DNA of 7,805 nt. It comes from Actinomycetota bacterium. Its GTDB lineage: Bacteria; Actinomycetota; Actinomycetes; S36-B12. The DNA lies in the NCBI GenBank assembly GCA_003506065.1, contig DNXA01000194.1, positions 1 to 7,805 of the forward strand, written 5' to 3'. The notes below the pieces were generated by a model, which was given only the letters and a program-made list of their open reading frames with translations, did not search any database and was not told where the DNA came from. Position 1 is the stretch's first letter. Each line of letters starts with the position of its first letter. Shown here piece by piece: positions 1-5,423 of this stretch. The translations under genes and the position numbers were made by a program.

Positions 1-255
1 ACCCTGAGGGTTGCTTGCCTTCGCGCCAAAACTCGGCATGAAGGTCGCGCCCACGACCAGAAGCAGCACCACAAGGAGAAGCACTTGCAATTCAACCCGG
101 GTGAACATGTGCCCACGATCGATCGCGAAGTTGATAAGCGCCCCCACGACACCGGCCGAGCCTGCCAGCACAATGACCAACCATGCTGTTGACTTCATCC
201 GCCATAACGCCAACCCAAGCAGTGCCAGATAGGCGACGAGGAAGGCGAAATCCAT
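1..255 (-). CDS. Multi-spanning membrane protein, N-terminal fragment (partial)
   Basis: This reading frame is open from an ATG at 255-253 to the left edge of the window and gives 85 residues with no stop. It begins MDFAFLVAYLALLGLALW and is strongly hydrophobic. Likely membrane segments are at about residues 2-18, 22-42 and 56-73, separated by short loops (RMKST; a longer one with AIDRGHMFTRVE). A Shine-Dalgarno-like AGAGGA (263-268 on the minus strand) lies 7 bases upstream of the ATG, which supports the start. The gene is divergent from the methyltransferase. In a polysaccharide locus, a protein that starts with closely spaced helices could be an O-antigen-ligase/polymerase-type or transport protein, but no family motif is visible in this fragment and I do not assign a function. 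That it is a real membrane-protein gene is well supported; its role is unknown. Confidence 0.72.
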   Translation of the reverse strand, partial: MDFAFLVAYLALLGLALWRMKSTAWLVIVLAGSAGVVGALINFAIDRGHMFTRVELQVLLLVVLLLVVGATFMPSFGAKASNPQG

Positions 256-408
256 CAGACCATCCTCTCGTAGGCAGTGGAGCAGTGGGCCAGCAGCGTG
301 GCCGGGCGAACTCTTGTCGCCAAGTCATTCTCACAGAGACGTGCCCCGTATTGCCTAGCCACACCCCCCTTCGCACTGCCAATCAGGCGTGCAGCTCGTT
401 GCTCTTGG

Positions 409-414
409 TAACTT
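409..414 (+). promoter_or_regulatory. Possible -10 element for the methyltransferase operon
   Basis: TAACTT fits the actinobacterial TANNNT -10 pattern. A transcript starting about seven bases downstream, near 421, would include the Shine-Dalgarno GAGGGA at 426-431 and the ATG at 437. No convincing -35 hexamer is visible at 16-19 bases spacing. The pattern is short and could occur by chance. Confidence 0.25.
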
Positions 415-436
415 CAGCCGGAAGCGAGGGACAGCA

Positions 437-1135
437 ATGGCATACAAGCAAGTAGCGGGGACGAGCAATGAGGCATTCCGCGATGAGTGGGTGACCTCCT
501 CCCTGTCCCGCCTGCGAGCACTCCATGAGGCCCCAAGCCTGCTGGATGTGGGTGCTGGAAGTTCGCCCTACCGAGCAAAGGCCCTCGAACTGGGCTTCAC
601 GTACCGCTCCCACGATTTCTCGGCCTATGTGCCCGAGCAGTCAGCGCCTGGATTGCAGAGCGTCACCTGGGACTACGCGCCGCACCAGTACGTGTGCGAT
701 ATCCTGGACATCCCCCAGGAGGCTTCAGCTGATCTGGTTCTGTGCACAGAAGTCCTTGAGCATGTCCCCGATCCAGTTCGGGCATTTCAGAAAATGGCCG
801 AGCTCGTGCGCCCTGGCGGACAGCTCGTGGTGTCCGTTCCCTTCTTGTCGCTCATGCATCAATCTCCGTTCTGGTTCCAATCGGGATTGTCACCCTTCTG
901 GTTTGAGTACTGGGCAGCGAAGACCAATCTCGTCGTCGACGAATTGACCGTGCAGGGTGACTACGCCGACTTGATGTCGCAGGAGGTCTCGCGGCTGCTC
1001 GCCTTCAAGCCGCACATCAAGGGGCTCAGTCGCGTCGGCGGCAACCTGGCGAAGAAGCTCCGGGGTCGATTATCTGCGGATGTGCTCCAATCGGGCGCCT
1101 TTGGCACCCTGTTCATCGGATCCCTTCCGCAGTGA
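437..1135 (+). CDS. Class I SAM-dependent methyltransferase (Methyltransf_11-like)
   Basis: A 232-residue cytoplasmic protein with the class I methyltransferase fold. Motif I, the SAM-binding glycine loop, is LLDVGAGSSPY at residues 35-45. The acidic end of the next strand is probably D60 (SHDFS). DILDIP at 88-93 is the adenine-contact region, LVLCTEVLEHVPDP at 100-113 is the motif usual in Methyltransf_11 members, and LVRPGGQLVVSVPF at 123-136 covers the post-III region. The C-terminal part has an aromatic stretch (SPFWFQSGLSPFWFEYWA) that may shape the acceptor pocket. I chose ATG 437 because GAGGGA lies five bases upstream. An in-frame GTG at 389 would add 16 residues unlike the family and has no ribosome site. 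The stop overlaps the next gene's GTG (GTGA at 1132-1135), so the two are probably translationally coupled. The acceptor is unknown; in this context a sugar hydroxyl, amine or lipid-linked glycan is a reasonable inference. Confidence 0.88.
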   Translation: MAYKQVAGTSNEAFRDEWVTSSLSRLRALHEAPSLLDVGAGSSPYRAKALELGFTYRSHDFSAYVPEQSAPGLQSVTWDYAPHQYVCDILDIPQEASADLVLCTEVLEHVPDPVRAFQKMAELVRPGGQLVVSVPFLSLMHQSPFWFQSGLSPFWFEYWAAKTNLVVDELTVQGDYADLMSQEVSRLLAFKPHIKGLSRVGGNLAKKLRGRLSADVLQSGAFGTLFIGSLPQ

Positions 1136-1770
1136 TTGTGTTCGGTGCTGGCGGGCACGCCGTGAGCGTGGCCGAGACCGTGCTGGCCAGCGGGCACTCG
1201 ATTGATTGCTTCATCGACGAGACGCCCAACTCCCAGCAACTCCTCGGGATTCCGGTGCTTACCGCAATACCCGAGGATTTCGCCTCAGATACCGGATCGA
1301 TCGTGATCGCTGTCGGCGACAACGCTGCACGCCAAGGAGTTTGGACTCGACTGACCCAACGCTACGGACTCGACTGCTTCCCCACGCTCATTCATCCAAG
1401 TGCCAGCGTCTCGCAGCTCGCAGTCCTTGCGCCCGGCACTGTCGTCCTCCAGGGTGCGATCATTGGGAGCAAGGCCACCATCGGACTTTGCTGTCTGCTC
1501 AACTCCGGATCAATCCTTGAACATGAGGCGCAATTGGGTGATTTCGCCTCACTCGCACCAGGGAGTATGACTGGGGGTCGGGTGAGCATTGGGACCCGCA
1601 CTGCTGTCGGCATTGGTGCGGTGATCAAGCACGGAGTCGCGATAGGCCATGACTCGGTGATCGGGGCAAACAGTTACGTCCCCAAGGACCTCCCAAGCGA
1701 CGTCGTGGCCTACGGGTCACCCGCTCGGATCATTCGGCCACGGGCCGCCGGTGACTCCTACCTCCACTAG
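1132..1770 (+). CDS. pglD: PglD/NeuD-family sugar N-acetyltransferase (left-handed beta-helix)
   Basis: A 212-residue protein with the two-domain build of the PglD/NeuD family. Residues 1-80 form a small Rossmann-like UDP-sugar-binding domain: the glycine loop FGAGGHA is at 4-10, the acidic pair in CFIDE at 26-30, and IAVGDNAAR at 59-67. From about residue 88 (LIHPSASVS) hexapeptide repeats build the left-handed beta-helix that binds acetyl-CoA. LLNSGSILEHEAQLGDF at 122-138 matches the PglD active-site segment, with His131 as the expected general base, Glu132 beside it and Asn124 before it. The end, GSPARIIR, is the usual terminal coil. The likely reaction is acetylation of the 4-amino group of UDP-4-amino-4,6-dideoxy-GlcNAc. 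The GTG start overlaps the methyltransferase stop and has no good Shine-Dalgarno, which suggests coupling. The dehydratase and aminotransferase nearby favour the PglD role over sialic-acid O-acetylation, but acyl-donor and substrate specificity cannot be read with certainty. Confidence 0.88.
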   Translation: MIVFGAGGHAVSVAETVLASGHSIDCFIDETPNSQQLLGIPVLTAIPEDFASDTGSIVIAVGDNAARQGVWTRLTQRYGLDCFPTLIHPSASVSQLAVLAPGTVVLQGAIIGSKATIGLCCLLNSGSILEHEAQLGDFASLAPGSMTGGRVSIGTRTAVGIGAVIKHGVAIGHDSVIGANSYVPKDLPSDVVAYGSPARIIRPRAAGDSYLH

Positions 1771-1802
1771 TCACTGGAACCCAGCCAGCACACGGCCACG
1801 GC

Positions 1803-1808
1803 TATAGT
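1803..1808 (+). promoter_or_regulatory. Possible -10 element for the dehydratase gene
   Basis: TATAGT is a five-of-six match to the TATAAT consensus and fits TANNNT. It lies in the 72-base gap between the acetyltransferase stop and the dehydratase start. Transcription would begin near 1815, downstream of the in-frame TTG 1810 and ATG 1813 but upstream of the strong Shine-Dalgarno at 1829-1835. No clear -35 is seen 16-19 bases upstream. The gene may also be read through from the upstream operon. Confidence 0.35.
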
Positions 1809-1828
1809 TTTGATGGCTTGCAAGACTC

Positions 1829-1835
1829 AGGAAGG
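1829..1835 (+). promoter_or_regulatory. Strong ribosome-binding site that decides a TTG start
   Basis: AGGAAGG lies seven bases before TTG 1843, close to ideal spacing. The earlier in-frame candidates, TTG 1810 and ATG 1813, have no purine-rich site in front of them. This makes TTG 1843 the best-supported start of the dehydratase gene. Confidence 0.6.
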
Positions 1836-1842
1836 TCACCCC

Positions 1843-3660
1843 TTGGCAACAAAGTTCTGGCTGCGAAAGCGAGTGGCGCAAGCGGCTTGGGATGCCTTGT
1901 CATGGGTTCTGGCGATTCCGATCGCTGTGATGCTGCGCTACGACTTCACCCTCCCCCCAAACACCATGCGTCTGGCCCTCATCGTTGGCGCGTCCTGCGC
2001 CGTCCTCCAGGTGCTGCTTGGCATTGCGTTCCACCTCTATCGGGGCCGCTATGTCGTTGGATCCTTCGACGAAGTCTTCGGCCTGACAATGACAGCGCTC
2101 GCGGTTGGATTCGCGGGAGGCATCAGTTTGCTCCTCCTTCCCCAAACCAGCTTCCCCCGAGCAGCAATGATCATCGGAACCGGACTTGCCGCGGCCAGCA
2201 TGCTTGGTGCGCGCTTCCTGCTGCGAGGTGCGCGCCAGCAATCGGCTCTTGGACGCCAAGGTTCACGGACACTGATTTACGGCGCGGGCGACAGCGGCTC
2301 ACAACTGGTCAATCTGATGCTTGCTGACGCCACCAGTGGTTTTCAGCCGATCGGATTCATCGACGATGACCACAGCAAGCAGCACCTACGCCTTCGTGGG
2401 ATCCGCGTGCTCGGCACATCCGAGGATCTTGAGGAACTGATCGAGGATCTGGGCATTCAGACCTTGCTCGTGGCCATTGCCGGCATCACGGCTCCGCGTC
2501 TGCTTGAGCTTGATCGTCGCTGCCAGTCACTCGGTGTGCAGGTACGCATCATTCCCACGGCATCAGAGATTGTCGGTGGAGCAGTCAAACTCGGTGATAT
2601 TTCAGATGTTACGGAAGAAGACCTTCTTGGCAGGCACCCGGTGGAAACCGACGAGAAGCAGATAACGGAGTTCTTGACCGGCAAGCGGATTCTGGTGACC
2701 GGTGCTGGGGGATCCATCGGCTCGGAATTGGCGCGGCAGCTGGCGCGCTACCGGCCAGCACAACTCTCGCTGCTGGATCGCGATGAATCAGCATTGCATG
2801 CGGTGCAATTGAGCCTCGATGGCTCCGGAACTCTCACATCTGAGAATCTTCTGCTGGCCGACATCCGAGATGCCGAACGACTGCATGAGATCTTTGCTGC
2901 TGTTCGACCAGAGATAGTCTTTCACGCCGCCGCGTTGAAGCACCTGCCGCTGCTTGAGCGCTTTCCGGACGAGGCATACAAGACGAATGTGCTTGGCACG
3001 CGCAACGTGCTGGCAGCAGCTGAGCGGGCTGGCGTCGAGGTCTTCATCAACATCTCAACGGACAAGGCGGCTGACCCCATCAGCGTGCTTGGCCACAGCA
3101 AACTCATCACCGAACGGCTCACTGCCGGTGCGGCACATGACGGAGCACATCGTTTCCTGTCAGTGCGATTCGGCAATGTGCTCGGCTCTCGCGGCTCAGT
3201 CATCGAGACCTTCCGCTACCAGATCTCCAAGGGCGGACCGGTGACTGTGACGGATGCTCGCGTGACGCGGTACTTCATGACGGTTGGCGAAGCAGTTCAC
3301 CTGGTTCTGCAGGCTTCGGTCATCGGACGCAATGGCGAAACCCTGATTCTTGACATGGGAACGCCGGTTGCCATCATCGACGTTGCCACTCACATGATCG
3401 AGAGGTCAGGCCGGCAGATCGATCTCGTCTTCACTGGCCTTCGTCCCGGTGAAAAACTCGATGAGGTCCTCGTCGCCGAGTACGAGACAGCAGAACAGCC
3501 CTTCCATCCGCTCATCTCGCATGCGTCAGTTGAGGTCTTGGATGTGGATCTGATCCCCGACAACATCGACACCGAGAACGCACTCAGTGTGATGCATCGG
3601 CTCTCAGAATCTCAGCGTCAGCCTTCAAATGGAGCAGCAGTCGCCTCACCTGCGCCTTGA
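1843..3660 (+). CDS. pglF: Membrane-anchored UDP-GlcNAc 4,6-dehydratase (PglF/WbpM/CapD family)
   Basis: A 605-residue protein (numbered from TTG 1843) with the full architecture of large nucleotide-sugar 4,6-dehydratases. Four membrane segments lie at about 15-30, 42-66, 77-99 and 106-126. A first Rossmann domain follows with LIYGAGDSG at 144-152. The catalytic extended-SDR domain starts with the NAD-binding loop ILVTGAGGSIGSE at 283-295. FHAAALKHLP at 360-369 and NISTDKAADP at 403-412 are hallmark stretches; T406, D407 and K408 correspond to the Thr-Asp-Lys set of the family, and K420 to the SDR lysine. RFGNVLGSRGS at 442-452 and GLRPGEKLDE at 532-541 complete the match. It would make the UDP-4-keto-6-deoxy sugar at the cytoplasmic face of the membrane, feeding the PglE aminotransferase. 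The residue equivalent to the catalytic Tyr/Met is Leu416. The start could instead be ATG 1813 (10 residues longer). The 3' end overlaps the convergent PglC gene by 43 bases. Confidence 0.9.
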   Translation: MATKFWLRKRVAQAAWDALSWVLAIPIAVMLRYDFTLPPNTMRLALIVGASCAVLQVLLGIAFHLYRGRYVVGSFDEVFGLTMTALAVGFAGGISLLLLPQTSFPRAAMIIGTGLAAASMLGARFLLRGARQQSALGRQGSRTLIYGAGDSGSQLVNLMLADATSGFQPIGFIDDDHSKQHLRLRGIRVLGTSEDLEELIEDLGIQTLLVAIAGITAPRLLELDRRCQSLGVQVRIIPTASEIVGGAVKLGDISDVTEEDLLGRHPVETDEKQITEFLTGKRILVTGAGGSIGSELARQLARYRPAQLSLLDRDESALHAVQLSLDGSGTLTSENLLLADIRDAERLHEIFAAVRPEIVFHAAALKHLPLLERFPDEAYKTNVLGTRNVLAAAERAGVEVFINISTDKAADPISVLGHSKLITERLTAGAAHDGAHRFLSVRFGNVLGSRGSVIETFRYQISKGGPVTVTDARVTRYFMTVGEAVHLVLQASVIGRNGETLILDMGTPVAIIDVATHMIERSGRQIDLVFTGLRPGEKLDEVLVAEYETAEQPFHPLISHASVEVLDVDLIPDNIDTENALSVMHRLSESQRQPSNGAAVASPAP

Positions 3661-4226
3661 ACCCCACCTCGGGAGAACACGGTCGCAACCGTCCGCAACA
3701 GAATTCGCATGTCAAGCAGGAAAGACTGATGCTCGACGTACCAGACATCGAGTTCGAATTTCTCCTCCCAGTTCAGGGCATTGCGACCGCTCACCTGGGC
3801 CCAACCTGTGACCCCAGGTCTTACTTCATGGCGGCGCGCCTGCCGGGGGCTGTACAGCGGGAGATACCCCACAAGCAGTGGTCGCGGGCCGACCAGGCTC
3901 ATCTGCCCTCGCAGCACATTCAGCAGTTCCGGCAGTTCATCCAAGCTGGTCGAACGCAGGCGAAGTCCGAAGGATGACAGCCGCTCGCTGTCTGGCAGCG
4001 GCTTGCCCTCAATGTCGTATGCATCCTTCATCGTCCGAAACTTGATCAGCGTGAAGATGCGCCCATGCAGCCCTGGCCGCTCCTGCTTGAACAGGATGGG
4101 CGAACCGAGCTTGCGTCGCACGAGCATCGCCGTCACCAAGTAGAACGGCGACAACACAATAAGCAGGAATACCGCCGCGAGGAGATCAAGTGCTCGCTTG
4201 ATCACCCAGCGATAGAGCATGTTCAT
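3618..4226 (-). CDS. pglC: PglC-type phosphoglycosyl transferase (monotopic bacterial sugar transferase)
   Basis: A 202-residue protein, the size of minimal PglC-type enzymes and much shorter than the polytopic WbaP/WcaJ forms. Residues 7-35 are a hydrophobic helix with Ser26-Pro27, the break that makes the re-entrant membrane helix in this superfamily. ILFKQERPGLHG at 44-55 and FTLIKFRTMKDA at 58-69 are signature stretches. LDELPELLNVLRGQMSLVGPRPLL at 95-118 holds the catalytic Asp96-Glu97 dyad and the PRP motif. RPGVTGWAQVSGRN at 136-149 and ELDVWYVEHQS at 158-168 follow. It would transfer the sugar 1-phosphate from a UDP-sugar to polyprenyl phosphate, starting the lipid-linked glycan. ATG 4226 overlaps the aminotransferase stop (ATGA), implying coupled translation. 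The frame stays open upstream to 4304, but that stretch is aminotransferase coding and lacks family residues. The preference for UDP-diacetylbacillosamine is inferred from the neighbours. Confidence 0.92.
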   Translation of the reverse strand: MNMLYRWVIKRALDLLAAVFLLIVLSPFYLVTAMLVRRKLGSPILFKQERPGLHGRIFTLIKFRTMKDAYDIEGKPLPDSERLSSFGLRLRSTSLDELPELLNVLRGQMSLVGPRPLLVGYLPLYSPRQARRHEVRPGVTGWAQVSGRNALNWEEKFELDVWYVEHQSFLLDMRILLRTVATVFSRGGVQGAGEATAAPFEG

Positions 4227-5362
4227 GCAGCGAGACACTCTTCGATGAGTTCGCAAATCGACATGACCTGCTCCTGAGTCAGGTGCGGGCCCGATGGCAG
4301 GCAAAGGCCCTCTGCGAATAGTCGCTCGGCAACCCCGCTCAAATAGGAGGGAGCATCGGTGAATACCGGCTGCATATGCAGTGGCTTCCAGACAGGTCGC
4401 GATTCAATGTTCTGCTCTTCGAGGGCCAGTCGGACGCGCTCTGCAGCATTCGGATGGAGATCGCCGTCGAAAGTTGCGACAGTGAGCCAGGCGTTCGACT
4501 CACCCCATGGCACATCGGCTTGCACGCTTACACCAGCGAGATGGTTCAGGCCCTCGGCGTACCAGGAGCGCACCAGACGCCGCTTGGCCACGAGTTCTCC
4601 CAGCCGGGACAACTGTGACTGGCCTAGCGCAGCGAGCAGATTGCTGAGCCTGTAGTTGTAACCGATGTCGAGGTGCTCGTACCAAGGCAGGGGCTCGCGC
4701 GCCTGGGTCGACCAATAGCGAACCTTTTCGGCCAGCGTTTGGTTACTGGTGACCAACATGCCCCCGCCCGAAGTGGTGATGATCTTGTTGCCGTTGAAGG
4801 AGAGCACCGCTGCGTCGCCAAGGGAGCCGGCAGGCCTTCCTTCGTAGCTGGCGCCGAGTGCCTCGGCAGCGTCGGAGATGAGCGGGATCCCATGCGCCAA
4901 GGCAAGGGCCTGCAACTCGGTGTACTGCGCTGGGGTGCCGTAGAGATCAACCGGAATGATCGCGGCAACTCGACGACCTGAGGCTTCGAGATCCTTGATG
5001 GCTGATGTCGTCAAATCTGGGTCGAGGTTCCAGGAGGTCTCCTCCACGTCAACGAACACAGGAGTCGCTCCGACATAGCTGACCGGGAAGGCCGTGGCGC
5101 CGAAGGTGACAGTCGGAACAATGACACAGTCACCCTGCCCCACCCCGAAGAATTTCAAGGCAAGATGCAGCGCGGCGGTGCCCGAACTCAATGCCACTGC
5201 ATGACGCACACCGAGGAGTGCGCACATATCCGATTCGAAGGCTTGGATGCTCGGTCCGACAGGGGCAATCCATCCCGATTTCATCGCCGCAACTACTGCT
5301 TCGATGTCTGTATCAGTTGCCTCTGGTGCGGACAAATACACGCGGGCAGGTTCCTCAGACAC
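4223..5362 (-). CDS. pglE: PLP-dependent sugar aminotransferase (PglE, DegT/DnrJ/EryC1/StrS family)
   Basis: A 379-residue protein, normal length for the family. SGWIAPVGPSIQAFE at 29-43 is the usual N-terminal substrate loop, followed by SSGTAALHLAL at 59-69, which holds the cofactor phosphate. ISDAAEALGA at 162-171 carries Asp164, which pairs with the pyridine nitrogen. SFNGNKIITTSGGGML at 188-203 carries the Schiff-base Lys193, and the GNK context is typical of PglE/LegC-like sugar aminotransferases. GYNYRLSNLLAALGQSQL at 234-251 and SRPVWKPLHMQPVF at 321-334 complete the match. It would transfer an amino group, normally from glutamate, to C4 of the 4-keto sugar made by the dehydratase. 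The GTG start at 5362 has no Shine-Dalgarno but sits six bases after a TAGAGT -10-like element, which suggests a leaderless mRNA. An in-frame GTG at 5341 would cut off only seven residues. The gene is co-transcribed with the downstream PglC gene. Confidence 0.92.
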   Translation of the reverse strand: MSEEPARVYLSAPEATDTDIEAVVAAMKSGWIAPVGPSIQAFESDMCALLGVRHAVALSSGTAALHLALKFFGVGQGDCVIVPTVTFGATAFPVSYVGATPVFVDVEETSWNLDPDLTTSAIKDLEASGRRVAAIIPVDLYGTPAQYTELQALALAHGIPLISDAAEALGASYEGRPAGSLGDAAVLSFNGNKIITTSGGGMLVTSNQTLAEKVRYWSTQAREPLPWYEHLDIGYNYRLSNLLAALGQSQLSRLGELVAKRRLVRSWYAEGLNHLAGVSVQADVPWGESNAWLTVATFDGDLHPNAAERVRLALEEQNIESRPVWKPLHMQPVFTDAPSYLSGVAERLFAEGLCLPSGPHLTQEQVMSICELIEECLAA

Positions 5363-5368
5363 ACCAGC

Positions 5369-5374
5369 ACTCTA
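5369..5374 (-). promoter_or_regulatory. Leaderless-type -10 element for the aminotransferase/PglC operon
   Basis: On the minus strand TAGAGT (TANNNT pattern) is followed by exactly six bases (GCTGGT) and then the GTG start at 5362. This spacing puts the transcription start on the first base of the start codon, the known layout of leaderless genes in actinobacteria. No Shine-Dalgarno is present to offer an alternative. No clear -35 is seen. Confidence 0.5.
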
Positions 5375-5411
5375 TTGCGCTGCGGCAAGGAAGCCCGTTA
5401 TCTCCAAGCCA

Positions 5412-5417
5412 TAGCAT
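5412..5417 (+). promoter_or_regulatory. Leaderless-type -10 element for the GT4/GT2 operon
   Basis: TAGCAT (TANNNT pattern) is followed by exactly six bases (TAATGG) and then the GTG start at 5424. The in-frame stop TAA at 5418-5420 excludes any earlier start, and no Shine-Dalgarno precedes the GTG, so a leaderless transcript is the simplest reading. The last three bases of the element belong to an 8-base palindrome, CATTAATG (5415-5422). Confidence 0.5.
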
Positions 5418-5423
5418 TAATGG

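Noticed and set aside
389..436. Upstream GTG start for the methyltransferase
   Set aside because: The extra 16 residues do not look like the family N-terminus and no ribosome site precedes 389, whereas GAGGGA precedes ATG 437 at good spacing.
256..436. Possible riboswitch or small RNA in the divergent region
   Set aside because: I looked for stable hairpins or conserved motifs and saw none; only a weak -10-like element and the two ribosome sites can be supported.
11..455. Small plus-strand and minus-strand open frames in the first 450 bases
   Set aside because: They overlap the membrane-protein frame or the divergent promoter region, have Arg/Ser/Thr-rich translations without motifs, and lack ribosome sites.
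3657..4277. Plus-strand open frames opposite the PglC gene
   Set aside because: They are antisense to a gene with intact catalytic motifs and have no recognisable domain or ribosome site.
4227..4304. N-terminal extension of the PglC protein to 4304
   Set aside because: The region codes for the conserved C-terminus of the aminotransferase, and the extension would put 26 polar residues before a helix that begins within the first few residues in PglC-type enzymes.
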